A DNA stretch of 64,000 bases from JAPOXR01 sp965221935. GTDB lineage: Bacteria; Pseudomonadota; Alphaproteobacteria; Rhodobacterales; Rhodobacteraceae. Of this stretch, positions 37,633-47,514 are shown piece after piece; position 1 is the stretch's first letter; each line of letters starts with the position of its first letter. The notes beneath the pieces are model-generated. The model was not told the DNA's origin. It worked only from the letters and a program-made list of their open reading frames with translations, and searched no databases. The stretch lies in contig CBDCSZ010000065.1 of NCBI GenBank assembly GCA_965221935.1, positions 17,143-81,142 of the forward strand. Direction: 5' to 3'. The position numbers and the translations under genes are program-made.

Positions 37633-38999
37633 TTAATTGAACATTTTCCCGATATCGTCCTGCGCTTCGCAAAGCGCAGTCCTGGTATCGGTTCCGTTGA
37701 AATAGACCTCCTGTACGGCCTGTGCCCAACGGTCCAGCATCCGGGTCAGCTCCGGATGCGGCGGGAAGCGAACCGCGGCAACCGCGGCCATTGTCGCCGT
37801 CACGTCACTGTATTGACCCGGCATCTCGCCCCAACTGTCGACCATCGCCACCACATCGGAGCTTTCCCATGCGGATGCACGCACCGGGTTCATATTTCCG
37901 GCCAGGTGCGTGGCGATCATGGTGTCCTTGGACGTTACCCAACTCAGGAACAGCCATGCCGCTTCCTTGTTCTTCGAAGCGGCATTCATCGACATCGACC
38001 AGATCCAGGCCCCTGCTTTGCGCGTGCCGTCCGGCCCCAGGGGCGTCGGAGCGTATCCGACATCATCCGAAACTTCCGACTGTTCGGCGTCCTGATAGAC
38101 CGGCGCGAACAAATCCGCCTCGTTCAGTGACAGGGCGTACTGACCGGAAGCGAACCCTTGGAGGGCCTCGTACCACGTGAACGCGCCGGCGCCCTCGGGC
38201 GATGCAGTCTTGATCAGGGTCACGAAGTCATCCGTGGCCCGCACGCTGGCATCCGAACAGATTTGCAGGTTGCCGTCCGCATCGATCATTTCGACACCAT
38301 AGGACTGAAGCATTGTGCCGAATGTCAGATAGGGAAGGTCCCAGTACTTGTCGAACCGAGTAATCAGCCCGAATTCCGCCGATCCCGTATCGAGCTTGTC
38401 GGCAATGGCCAGAAGCTCGTCGTAGGTCTCCGGAACCTCAAGACCAAGTTCCTTGAAAACGCTCGGGCGATAGGCCATCAGGTAGCTTTCCGAATTGATC
38501 GGGAGTGCCCAGAGCGGGCCTTCGCCGATGCCTTGCATCGGCACCCTGGTCCATCGGTTAGAGTTCAAGACTCCCTGAAAGAAATCACCGACATCGTAAT
38601 CCGGGTGGGTCAGAGCCGGGTCGTCAATGAACGCGTCCAATGGCTCCAGCCAGTTGGCGGTCGCATACTGCCAGTTGTTCAGGGGCGATGTCATGAACAC
38701 ATCGACAGACCCTGCTTGAGACGAAAGATCGGCCAGCAGCTTTTCGAATGCGGCCTGTTCGGCCAACACATCGAGATTAACCACAATGCCGGTCATTTCC
38801 TCGAATTCGGGCACCAGCGGCTTCAGCGCGTCGACAAACTGGTGCGAGAGACAAGCAGAACGTTGACGGAACTGCCTTCCTGCTGTTTCCAGTCGAATTC
38901 GTCGGTAACAGCGGCGGTTGAAGCGCCCAGCAACGCCGCCCCCGCGAACGCCGATATCCAGCTTCCCGATTTCAGTATCTGGAGATGGTCAAGTTTCAT
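37633..38999 (-). pseudogene. sugar ABC solute-binding protein (family 1), frameshifted near the N terminus
   Basis: The signal peptide and mature start are read from the ATG at 38999 (MKLDHLQILKSGSWISAFAG, then SSVNVLLVS). The rest (HQFVDALKPLVPEFEEMTG onwards, about 400 residues) is in another frame. The shift lies near 38850, equivalent to two extra or one missing base after VNVLLVS. Apart from this the protein is full length with typical family 1 features (AYRPSVFKELGLEVPETYDELL; WSYN-like sites absent). Either the binding protein is inactivated or there is a sequencing error. GGGGTGG precedes the start. First gene of the operon. Confidence 0.8.
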
Positions 39000-39124
39000 A
39001 TTGGTACCACCCCTTGTCTTCTGTTGGTTGCAAGATAGCAGGCCTGACCCTGTGAAGTCTTGTGCATGGTAGACACGATTCGGTAATATTCCGACACTTG
39101 GCACCTGAAGCCGGTGGATTGACT

Positions 39125-40117
39125 GTGGCATTTGAGTCGAGCACCCTGACTGTCGGCGTTCTGCTGTTGGCCGACTACCGGCTTTCCTCCGTTGCGACTC
39201 TTGCCGATACACTGCAGTGCGCGACCGAGCAAATGGGCAGAGATTCCTGCCGGTCTGTCCTGATGTCACCGGCAGAAAAACCGGCCGTTTCGATCTGCGG
39301 AAGATCACTGACGGCCGAAAGCGCTCAACTCTGGCCTGAGGATTTCAGCTACCTGGCGATCATTGGCGACTATCGAGACCGGCTCGGCATGCCTGAACAT
39401 ACCATTCAACGCTACATCCAGTCGGCGGACCGGCTGGCTGTGCCGCTGGTCGGGATCGGAAACGGCGTCGCGACACTGGCGCGGTTCGGTTTTCTTGACG
39501 GTCGCGAGGCCTGCTCCGCCATCGCGACCTTGTTCGAGTGGAGACGGCAGTTTCCCGCCGTCAAGTTTCGTTCGGGGCAGCTGATTGTCGAGGACGGAAA
39601 CAGGATCACTTCCCTTGACGGGGCCGTCGGCGTCGATCTCGCGGCACTGCTGCTGGATCGCCATTTCGGGAGACGGCTTGCCCGGAGAGCGGTCACCGGG
39701 ATCCTGTTGGACCACGCGCGCCATCCGTCTGCCCCGCCGCCATCGCAGATCGCGGTTTCACGTCCCGCGGATACCAGAGTCGCGCAGGCCATCGATGTCA
39801 TGAACGCCAATGTCCAGGATCCCGTGCCGCTGGCCACAATTGCAGGCATGGTCGGCCTGTCCACGCGCCAGCTGGACAGACAGTTCACCGCGGCGTCCGG
39901 GAAAACCGTTAGCCGGGCCTACCTGGCCATCCGGATCGACAGGGCACTTGAGCTGCTCTCGCAGACCATGTGGTCAGTAACCGAAATCGCCCACGCGACC
40001 GGATTTGTCGATGGCGCACACTTGGCGAAGACGCTGAAAAAATCCGAAGGACTGGCCGCGCGCGAAATCAGGTCCCGGGCCGCCGAAAAGCGTCAGGAAG
40101 AGCCCGCCAGACGGTAA
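39125..40117 (+). CDS. GlxA-type AraC-family transcriptional regulator
   Basis: About 330 aa. The N-terminal DJ-1/PfpI-like domain (about residues 5-170, VGVLLLADYRLSSVATLADTL) is followed by a C-terminal AraC double helix-turn-helix (about 220-320: PLATIAGMVGLSTRQLDRQF and SVTEIAHATGFVDGAHLAKT). The GTG at 39125 puts the start just before the conserved domain; an earlier GTG at 39062 is also in frame. It is divergent from the sugar-type ABC operon with about 125 bp between, so it is the likely local regulator. Confidence 0.85.
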   Translation: MAFESSTLTVGVLLLADYRLSSVATLADTLQCATEQMGRDSCRSVLMSPAEKPAVSICGRSLTAESAQLWPEDFSYLAIIGDYRDRLGMPEHTIQRYIQSADRLAVPLVGIGNGVATLARFGFLDGREACSAIATLFEWRRQFPAVKFRSGQLIVEDGNRITSLDGAVGVDLAALLLDRHFGRRLARRAVTGILLDHARHPSAPPPSQIAVSRPADTRVAQAIDVMNANVQDPVPLATIAGMVGLSTRQLDRQFTAASGKTVSRAYLAIRIDRALELLSQTMWSVTEIAHATGFVDGAHLAKTLKKSEGLAAREIRSRAAEKRQEEPARR

Positions 40118-40520
40118 GCTCACCCGCTGCCTCGACACTTTCGACCCGGACCAACTTGAGAAAACCGGCAGCCTGCCGGGCGAGTTGGCCTTCGACAACC
40201 GCCTCGCCAGCCAAACGAACCTGGCCGAGGTCGACAGGAAAGGAATTGCCTTCCTCACCCCGCGCCGACGCTCGAGGAAAATCATTGCAGCGGTTCGTGC
40301 CCTTCCAGAGGCCGACTGGCACCGCATCCGGCTCGCCAACATCGGCCGTCGCTTCCGCACGCCGCAGGTCATCGACGAGATCGTCCGCCTGCCGCAGCAG
40401 CCTTGCGAAAACCGCCAGATCACCATCGCCGCGCTCGGCCACGACGACTCGGTCCTGCCCGTGACCAACCGGATGCAGGCGAAGCGCATGATCATCGAAA
40501 TGGGAATTATATACCTATAG
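40116..40520 (+). pseudogene. C-terminal fragment of an IS4/IS1634-like transposase
   Basis: An open frame of about 130 codons without a proper start: FDPDQLEKTGSLPGELAFDN, RRFRTPQVIDEIVRLPQ, QITIAALGHDDSVLPVTN. This resembles the late catalytic part of IS4-type transposases. It begins inside the end of the regulator gene and stops where the IS1595-like remnant starts, so it is debris. Confidence 0.45.
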
Positions 40521-40581
40521 TGGCAACTTGCCATTGAAACTGGCCCGGAGAGCCTGTTTAAGAGTGCCATAAAGGAAGCCG

Positions 40582-41262
40582 ATGATGGCGACGACCAAGG
40601 GACCGGGTAAGGCATTCAGGGCAGGCAGCAGCCTCAGGAATCTGATGGCCATGTGCCCGACCGACGACACGGCGCGAGAGTGGTTCGAGGCCCACATGTG
40701 GCCTAACGGCCCGTATTGCCCCCGGTGCGGCAGCTTCAATGTCCAGTGCGGTATCAGGCACAAGACCATGACGCATCGTTGCCGCGAGTGCGAGGGCAAG
40801 CCGCGCTTCAGCCTCAAGACCGGAAATGTCATGGAGGGTTCCAAGCTGGGCTGCCAGACATGGGCCGTTGCACTCAATCTCGCCATGGCGGGCGTGGAGG
40901 GCGTGTCGAGCATGAAGCTGCACCGGAGACTTGGAGATCACGCAGAAGAGCGCGTGGCATCTTACCCACCGCATCCGCAAGATGCTCGACGGTGGCGAGG
41001 TTCCGATGTTCCACGGCCCTGCTGAAGCCGACGAGACCTATGGCGGCGGCACGCGGAAGAACATGCCGAACCGGAAGCGGAAGACGCTTGAGGGCCGGGG
41101 GCACGGTCGGCATGGCTGCCGTCGCGGGCGTGAGCGATCGGGAGACGGACCGGGTATCCGCGCGGCGCATGGACAGGACCGACGCCAGCGCCCTGCAGGG
41201 CTTCGTCAGGGAGCACGTCGAACCTGGCGCGACGCACTACACGGGCAAGGACCGCGCCTGAG
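40582..41262 (+). pseudogene. IS1595-type (ISXO2-like) transposase, frameshifted
   Basis: First frame: zinc ribbon CPRCGSFNVQCG and CRECEGKPRFSLKTGNVMEG, then AVALNLAMAGVEGVSSMKLH. Near 40930 it shifts to another frame: TQKSAWHLTHRIRKMLD and EADETYGGGTRKNM, carrying the first DDE Asp/Glu. A second shift follows near 41100, where LEGRGTVGMAAVAGVSDRET reads in a third frame. About 230 residues of a roughly 300-residue enzyme remain. It ends about 30 bp before the iron-type permease start, so the native promoter of that operon may have been displaced. Confidence 0.75.
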
Positions 41263-41290
41263 CTCGGATGCGAAAAACCGGTCGATACTG

Positions 41291-43129
41291 ATGCCGCAAC
41301 AGCTGGCCACGACCTCACGCCCGGACCAGAGCGTGCGTAAGCGGCGGTTTTCCCGCCTGATCTATCACGTCAAGGTCGGATGGCAGGAACCCACCGCAAT
41401 CATCGGCCTGCTGATGGTCGTTCTTTTCGCCTATCTGATCATTGTCCCCATCATCACATTGCTGCACGACGCGGTCGAAGTGCAGTTCGGCGATGCACGC
41501 CGGGCGAAATCCGAAGTCGGCACATGGACGGTCTATTATCTCCACAGAACACTCGTATCGCCAATTGCGCAAATCCTGTTCTGGGAGCCGCTCACGCACA
41601 CATTGACCTTCGCCGTCGGGGTCATACTGCTTTCGCTGTCCATCGGCGTGCCGCTCGCCTGGCTGCTGAGCCGTTCCGACATGTTCGGGCGGCGATGGTT
41701 TGCGACCGCCCTGATCGTGCCTTACATGCTGCCTTCCTGGACATTTGCGCTCGCCTGGCGCACCGTGTTTCGAAACCGGACCGTCGGCGGACAGCAGGGC
41801 TGGTTCGAAAGTCTCGGATTCACGCCGCCGGACTGGCTGGCGTACGGTCCGGTCCCGATCACCATCATTCTCGCGCTGCATTACGCGCCGTTCGTCATCC
41901 TGCTGTATGGCAACGCGCTGAGAAACTTTGACTCCCAGCTGGCGGAAAGCGCGCGCATTCTCGGCGCGAAACCGGGAACCGTGGCATGGCAGATCATGTT
42001 TCCGCTCATGCTGCCGGCCCTGCTGTCGGCGACCATCCTGATTTTTGCCAAGTGCATCGGCGAATTCGGTGTGAATTACATTCTGGGTCTGCCGGTCGAC
42101 TACAACGTGCTCGCGACTTCGCTCTATCGCAGCATTTCATCCCGGCAAAGCGGCGTCGCGGCGGTCTTGGCCGGGGCGATCATGCTGATCGGCATCATCT
42201 CCCTGCTGATCGACGCCCGGCTCGTTCGCGAATCCCGCAGGTTCGTGATCGTCGGGGGCAAGGGTTCCATGGTCCGCAGGTCCGCGCTGGGCATCTACAG
42301 GCTGCCGGCGACCGGCTTTGCCGCTCTTGTCTTCCTGGTTTCCGTCGGCGTGCCGCTGCTCATCCTGGTGCTGTCCACTATCATGCGAATACCGGCCGAT
42401 TTCTCTGCCGGCAATTTCACCCTCGACTACTGGATCGGGCAGAATCTCGAAACCGTCGCGCTGCGGACCGGCATTCTGATGACGCCGGATCTCTGGAACG
42501 CGAGCTGGAACACGCTCCGGATCGTCGGCATCGCTTCGGTGAGTTCCGGATTTCTCGGCCTGCTTGTCGGTTACGTTGTCGTGCGCTCCCGCGTGCGCTG
42601 GGTATCCGGCTTCCTGCGGCATGTGACATTCTTTCCATACCTTGTGCCTGGCATCGCGTTCGCGGTCGCGTATCTGTCTCTGTTTGCGGTGCCGCGCGGG
42701 CCGATACCGGCGCTCTACGGCACCGGCCTGATCCTCATTCTCGCGCTGACCGCCGACCAGATGCCCTACGCCTCCAGAGCGGGTATTTCGGCAATGATGC
42801 AGCTGGGGAAAGATCCGGAAGAGGCTGCCCAGGTCACCGGCGCCGGGTGGTTTCGCCGCATGCTCGGCATTGTGATTCCAATACAGAAGGGCGCGCTTGT
42901 CACCGGCATCCTTCTGCCTTTCATTTCAGGGATAAAGGGGTTGAGCCTGTTTGTGGTCCTGGCGATACCGAGCACCGACGTCCTGACCACCTACGCCCTG
43001 CGGCTGATCGACAACAACTACACGCAGGCCGCGAACGCCGTTGTGCTGATCATTGCCGCCATGGCCTATTTTGGCACCCTGGCCGTGCAAAACGTGACCA
43101 GGACGAATCTTGCCGACGGATTGGGATAA
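41291..43129 (+). CDS. ferric iron-type ABC transporter fused permease (FbpB/SfuB-like)
   Basis: About 612 aa with two binding-protein-dependent permease domains in one chain, around 12 helices. The two EAA loops read ESARILGAKPGTVAWQIMFP (about 220) and EEAAQVTGAGWFRRMLGIVI (about 514). I start at the ATG at 41291; an open frame continues 5' into the IS1595 remnant and would give a false 732-aa fusion. It is followed by its ATPase 4 bp later and by the binding protein. Confidence 0.88.
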   Translation: MPQQLATTSRPDQSVRKRRFSRLIYHVKVGWQEPTAIIGLLMVVLFAYLIIVPIITLLHDAVEVQFGDARRAKSEVGTWTVYYLHRTLVSPIAQILFWEPLTHTLTFAVGVILLSLSIGVPLAWLLSRSDMFGRRWFATALIVPYMLPSWTFALAWRTVFRNRTVGGQQGWFESLGFTPPDWLAYGPVPITIILALHYAPFVILLYGNALRNFDSQLAESARILGAKPGTVAWQIMFPLMLPALLSATILIFAKCIGEFGVNYILGLPVDYNVLATSLYRSISSRQSGVAAVLAGAIMLIGIISLLIDARLVRESRRFVIVGGKGSMVRRSALGIYRLPATGFAALVFLVSVGVPLLILVLSTIMRIPADFSAGNFTLDYWIGQNLETVALRTGILMTPDLWNASWNTLRIVGIASVSSGFLGLLVGYVVVRSRVRWVSGFLRHVTFFPYLVPGIAFAVAYLSLFAVPRGPIPALYGTGLILILALTADQMPYASRAGISAMMQLGKDPEEAAQVTGAGWFRRMLGIVIPIQKGALVTGILLPFISGIKGLSLFVVLAIPSTDVLTTYALRLIDNNYTQAANAVVLIIAAMAYFGTLAVQNVTRTNLADGLG

Positions 43130-43133
43130 CGGA

Positions 43134-44240
43134 ATGCCGGACATAACACTCAGCGGAATTGGCAAGTCGTATGACAACATGGCACCGGCCGTGTCGAATG
43201 TGGATCTGGAAGTTCAGGACGGCGAATTCCTGTGCCTTCTGGGTCCGTCGGGCTGCGGCAAGTCGACAACTCTCCGGATCATCGCGGGGCTGGAAAGCCT
43301 GAGCGCCGGGGAAATCATGATCGGTGACCGGATACTGGATTCACGCGAACGAGGCGTTTTTGTGCCGCCCGAGCGGCGCGGCGCCGGGCTGGTGTTTCAG
43401 AGTTATGCCCTCTGGCCTCACCTGACGGTTGAACGAAACGTCAGTTTCGGCCTCCGCCTGCGCAAGATTCCGCGCCAGGAATGCGAGGACCGCGTCGACT
43501 TTGTCATGAAGACCCTCGGTATCGAACAGTTGCGGAAACGCTATCCGTCGCAGCTCTCCGGAGGTCAGCAGCAAAGGGTCGCGCTGGCCCGCATGCTGGT
43601 TATCGAGCCCAGTGTCCTTTTGCTGGACGAGCCGCTGTCGAACCTGGATGCCAAGCTCCGGCTGAAGATGCGCGCCGAACTGAAGCGCATTCACCGTGAA
43701 TTCGGGACCACCATCGTTTTTGTGACTCATGACCAGTGGGAGGCGATGACACTCTCCACACGAATTGCGGTCATGAACGAAGGCTCGCTGCTGCAGGTGG
43801 GAAGCCCTGACGAGATATACAATTTTCCGGCAAACCGCTTCGTCGCTGAATTCGTCGGCAATCCTCCCATCAACATGATTCCGGTGAACAATGGCGATGG
43901 CGAAGAACTGTCTCAGACCACCCTCGAATTCGTAAACAGGTCTTTCCCCGGCGCCGGCGAAATCGGTTCGGTGGGGATCCGGCCGGAAGCCATCCAGCTT
44001 TCGGAGGACGGCGCTTCAGACAAAACCCGGTATCTTGCAAGCCAGGCAGAAATCGCAGGCATCCTTCCGACTGGAGGAAACTGGATCGTCGAGTTGGATG
44101 TTGCCGGCTCGACGCTGTTCATCTCGACAAATGTCGCGCCCGGCTTCAGCGCCGGAGAACAGCTGCATTTTCAGGTGGACCGTTCCCGGCTTCACCTGTT
44201 CAACATTGAAGGGGAACGGATTTCGAGCTACGATCGGTGA
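43134..44240 (+). CDS. ferric iron-type ABC transporter ATPase (FbpC-like)
   Basis: About 368 aa. Walker A GPSGCGKSTTL (about 37-47), signature LSGGQQQRVALARML (about 141), Walker B VLLLDEPLSNLD (about 161), switch His in VFVTHDQWEAM, and a C-terminal TOBE-like region. Start at the ATG at 43134, giving the normal MPDITLSGIGKSY opening, rather than the in-frame ATG at 43110 inside the permease end. Confidence 0.92.
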   Translation: MPDITLSGIGKSYDNMAPAVSNVDLEVQDGEFLCLLGPSGCGKSTTLRIIAGLESLSAGEIMIGDRILDSRERGVFVPPERRGAGLVFQSYALWPHLTVERNVSFGLRLRKIPRQECEDRVDFVMKTLGIEQLRKRYPSQLSGGQQQRVALARMLVIEPSVLLLDEPLSNLDAKLRLKMRAELKRIHREFGTTIVFVTHDQWEAMTLSTRIAVMNEGSLLQVGSPDEIYNFPANRFVAEFVGNPPINMIPVNNGDGEELSQTTLEFVNRSFPGAGEIGSVGIRPEAIQLSEDGASDKTRYLASQAEIAGILPTGGNWIVELDVAGSTLFISTNVAPGFSAGEQLHFQVDRSRLHLFNIEGERISSYDR

Positions 44241-44404
44241 TCGAAGCCGGGCGCCAGGCATCTCGAAGTCTCGCACACCGCCGGAAATCCGGCCGAGACC
44301 GGAACCGGAAAGCAGAGATTTGTCCAGTCGATCGATCGATCGAGAATGAGTGCCCGAAGAAAAATCATTTCGGACGTTTGTCCGGATAACGAAAGGTCAA
44401 TGAC

Positions 44405-45514
44405 ATGAAAAGATTCATCATCTATCTATTGGGCGCGCTTGCCCTGACCGGGTTGGCCACGCCTGGATCAGCGGAGGATTTCGACCTCGATGCCCTGATC
44501 GAGGCCGCCAAGGGCGAGGAACCGATAACGGTCTACTCAAGCACCGGCAAGATCAAGACGTCGGCAGCCGCCTTCATGGAAATATACGGCATTGAGGTGG
44601 TCGGCACCAAGGTGCCCTCTTCAGCACAGATCGAAATGATAATACGGGAGGCCCAGTCGCAGAATATCGTAGGAGACGTGATCCTGTCCTCGGATGCCGC
44701 TTCCACGCTGGCCGAGGTCGTCCCGAGCGGCATCGTCGTATCCTGGGTGCCGCCAGATCTGGCGGACACCATTTCGGAAGACTCCCAGAATCCCCTTGTT
44801 GTTTACCGGGACCCGGCAGTCTGGTCGTACAACAGCGACAAGTATGACGAATGTCCGGTGGACAACGTCTGGGCCCTCACCGAATCCGACTGGAGCCGCA
44901 AGGTCGCCATGAGCGATCCGCTCAACAAGCCGGGTCTTCTTGACTGGTTCAACCAGATGGAAACGCACTGGGATCAAGCTGTGGCTGATGCCTACGAATC
45001 GCACTACGGCAAGGCCCTGGACACCAGTGGTCAGAGTGCAACCGCGAGTTGGATCCAGGCTTTGGCCGCCAATTCTCCGCTGTTGACCGATTCAGACCAG
45101 GCTGCGGCCGAAGCCATCGGCACGCCGGGTCAGGACGATCCCTTCATGGGCCTGGTTTCCACCGCAAAGTATCGTGATGTTCTCACCGGAAAACTCACGA
45201 TGAAGATCTGCGCCGACATCCAGCCATTCGTCGGTTATGCCAATCCCGCTTACGGTCTGATCTCTGTTGATACGGACAGCCCGAACCTGGCCCGGCTCTT
45301 CATTCGTTTCATGATGACGGAGGAGGGCGTCGCGCCAATGACCAGGGATGGCAAGGTTTCCGGAAACAGCGCCGTGCCTCGGCATCCCGAGGAGCCGTCA
45401 GGTGTCAATGCGTATTCCGATCAATTGACGCCGCACAATGCCGCCACCGGCAGTGATGACTTTGACAAGCGGCAGGATTGGCAGGACTTCTGGCGGCTGA
45501 GCTACAAGCGTTAA
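44405..45514 (+). CDS. iron(III)-type ABC solute-binding protein (AfuA/FbpA-like)
   Basis: About 369 aa periplasmic protein with a signal peptide (KRFIIYLLGALALTGLATPGSAE). Family 1/13 binding-protein features include PITVYSSTGKIKTSAAAFME and DVILSSDAASTLAEVV. The 160-bp gap after the ATPase gene contains CGATCGATCGATCGA and an AAAGG Shine-Dalgarno. Grouping with iron transporters rests on the fused permease type. Tyrosine iron ligands are not clearly placed, and some homologues carry phosphonate or sugar phosphates. Confidence 0.82.
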   Translation: MKRFIIYLLGALALTGLATPGSAEDFDLDALIEAAKGEEPITVYSSTGKIKTSAAAFMEIYGIEVVGTKVPSSAQIEMIIREAQSQNIVGDVILSSDAASTLAEVVPSGIVVSWVPPDLADTISEDSQNPLVVYRDPAVWSYNSDKYDECPVDNVWALTESDWSRKVAMSDPLNKPGLLDWFNQMETHWDQAVADAYESHYGKALDTSGQSATASWIQALAANSPLLTDSDQAAAEAIGTPGQDDPFMGLVSTAKYRDVLTGKLTMKICADIQPFVGYANPAYGLISVDTDSPNLARLFIRFMMTEEGVAPMTRDGKVSGNSAVPRHPEEPSGVNAYSDQLTPHNAATGSDDFDKRQDWQDFWRLSYKR

Positions 45515-45527
45515 GGCCATCGAGTTC

Positions 45528-45567
45528 GGAAAGCCCGCGTGACCGCGAGACATCGCCCGGGCTTTCC
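45528..45567 (+). terminator. inverted repeat after the iron-type operon
   Basis: GGAAAGCCCG and CGGGCTTTCC form a perfect 10-bp stem with a 20-base loop, 14 bp after the binding-protein stop. There is no strong T run afterwards, so it may be a weak or bidirectional terminator or an mRNA-stabilising hairpin. Confidence 0.55.
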
Positions 45568-46474
45568 AGTCGATTGAAGGGTCATCGAACGCCAATTGAC
45601 ACCGGGTCCCGGACAACTGCGGAAAGTTGACCGGGACCTTCCGGTTCACACCCGGACAGATGGCCGCATCATTCCCGGTGCTATTTCCGGCATGGGATCA
45701 ATCGTACCATTCGCCGAAATCTGTTGATTTCGAAACCATCCCTGGCCCGGAATTCAAACGAGCTTTCCCACTCCGATGATTGGCGCCATGGCAGACAATC
45801 GCCGATCGAACCAGCAAGGGGAACGCTCGAATTCCGGAGCATCTGTGAACTGGCAGCCGGATTCCGGGCAATCTCCGGTCCCGTGCCGCGGCGGGGGGCC
45901 ATGGCAGTGGATGCATTATCCCGCTTTCGTCTTACGCTGATCGTTGTTTGCAAGGACGGTTGCGACTGGTCTGTCGGGATGTTCGGCCGGGTTTGCCAGA
46001 AGGGAAGCGCAGCGCCGCCAGTGACGCTGGCGGACGGTGGCCGGCAGAAGTCCACTTGGCGTCCCGACCCGGTTGGATGTGCTTGCCCGCGAAGGCCAGC
46101 CTGCCGGTCGGTTGACAAGAATGCTGTCCCGCCAGGACACCTGCGCAAGTCCCGAAATCAATGCTTCCGCCGTCGCACGACAATCTGGGACACATCTCAC
46201 TTTGCCGTAACTTCAGTTCGAAACCAGGCTGTATGTGATGCCTCGCATGCAATTGAACATGGTGGAGCGTCCGGCGACCCTGGGGCACGGCAATCTTGTG
46301 CACAAACGGCAACACCCTGTTTTCCGGAAACAAACCGTGTTTATCAGCCGGGTTTCAGAAAGCACCGTAGCGTGCAATCTTATGCGGGCAAAAATGCGCC
46401 GGCAGGGACCATGATCCAATGACGCGCCGTGAATTCGGAACGGTCTCAGCGTTGTTTCAGAATAGGAGAGATTC
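45568..46474. other. no supportable gene
   Basis: About 900 bp. A 232-codon plus-strand frame and a 133-codon minus-strand frame cross it, but neither has family resemblance, a good start or normal composition (both are rich in Arg, Pro, Ser and Cys). It may hold degraded sequence. Confidence 0.4.
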
Positions 46475-47113
46475 ATGTTCGAGCAAGAAAAACTCGATAG
46501 GTCCGGCGGCGCTTCCGTCAGTTACGAAACGATCAGCCTCATTGAATCCGGACTGGAACCGGACGGCTGTCAGGTTTTCATCGGAGGAACTGAAGCCGCG
46601 CGCGATATCGGTTTGCTGCGCAAGCACAACATCGCGATTGTCGTCAATTGCACAATCAATCTGGACATAAACTACGTTCTGGATCCGGCCAAACCCGCCG
46701 AAGGCGACAGCTGTGCCTGCGGAGTCGGGCCCCTGCGTATTTTCAAATTGGGATGGGTGGACGGACCGGGAAACACCGAGGACATGATTCTCGGGGGATA
46801 CTATCTGCTCGACGGCGCTATTCGTCAGACAATTCCAAACAAGGACACCTACCCCAGGCAAGAAAAAGGAAATGTCCTCGTTCACTGCCGGGGAGGGCGA
46901 AGCCGTTCGACCGCGCTCGTCGCACTCTATCTCCATCTTGACCGACCGGAGAAATTTCCATCTCTGGACTGCGCGCTGGAACATGTGCGGAAGAAACGGG
47001 GCCTGTCCCCCGAAGAATGGCCCACTGCGCCAAAACCCGTCCTGGTCGAGGCCGCGCGGCGGGCGGCAGAATGCGTGAAGCAACAGAGAAAACTGGCGCA
47101 TCCCGGCAAGTAG
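46475..47113 (+). CDS. dual-specificity/tyrosine protein phosphatase-like protein
   Basis: About 212 aa. The phosphatase loop VHCRGGRSRSTAL (Cys about 138, Arg six residues later, C-x5-R) and an upstream IVVNCT segment match cysteine-based dual-specificity phosphatases. A possible general-acid aspartate lies in LGWVDGPGNTEDM (about 93). AGGAGAG lies before the ATG. It has no partner kinase nearby. Bacterial members act on phosphoproteins, inositol phosphates or sugar phosphates; the substrate here is unknown. Confidence 0.8.
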   Translation: MFEQEKLDRSGGASVSYETISLIESGLEPDGCQVFIGGTEAARDIGLLRKHNIAIVVNCTINLDINYVLDPAKPAEGDSCACGVGPLRIFKLGWVDGPGNTEDMILGGYYLLDGAIRQTIPNKDTYPRQEKGNVLVHCRGGRSRSTALVALYLHLDRPEKFPSLDCALEHVRKKRGLSPEEWPTAPKPVLVEAARRAAECVKQQRKLAHPGK

Positions 47114-47339
47114 CCATTGCCCGGTCCCCAACCATTTCAACAAGGACCGGCCGGAAGATGTCCAGTGCCGCCAGAACTTCCCCTTGCCTCGACTGGCGGC
47201 AAAGCCAAAAGGTGGCCATTGACCAATCTCCCTTGGCCGTGAAGCTGGTCGATGACAGGATTGCCGGGGGCCGCGGCTTGTGGGGTGGCGCCACCGTCCC
47301 GGTCGGACCGCGCCGGAACCGCTTCGATGGCGAGAAAGG

Positions 47340-47514
47340 GGACGTCTGCGCCCGCTGCGAGACGCATTTCCCGTTCCGCATCATGGATGATGATCATTTC
47401 CTGCCCCGGTCGCTCGGCGGGACGGACCATCCCGAAAACCTTCAGCTTCTCCGCCCGGGCCGCAGCCGCGGCAAGGACGGCAAGGTCATGGCCGAATCGA
47501 GGGCCTCGCAATGA
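47340..47514 (+). pseudogene. HNH-type remnant (likely tail of a DNA methylase or nuclease)
   Basis: A short stretch reads DVCARCETHFPFRIMDDDHF, then LPRSLGGTDHPENLQLLRPG. This is the C-terminal HNH pattern found in some DNA methyltransferases and nucleases. The second cysteine pair is missing (RPGRSRGKDG in place of a CxxC-NxxKG segment). Upstream 220 bp shows no matching protein. I read it as a decayed tail. Confidence 0.5.

Noticed and set aside
40931..43129. 732-aa transposase-permease fusion
   Set aside because: The first 120 codons are frameshifted IS1595 debris. The permease has its own ATG at 41291 and normal family length from there.
45724..46422. 232-codon plus-strand ORF
   Set aside because: No domain, no ribosome binding site, abnormal composition, and a competing frame on the other strand.
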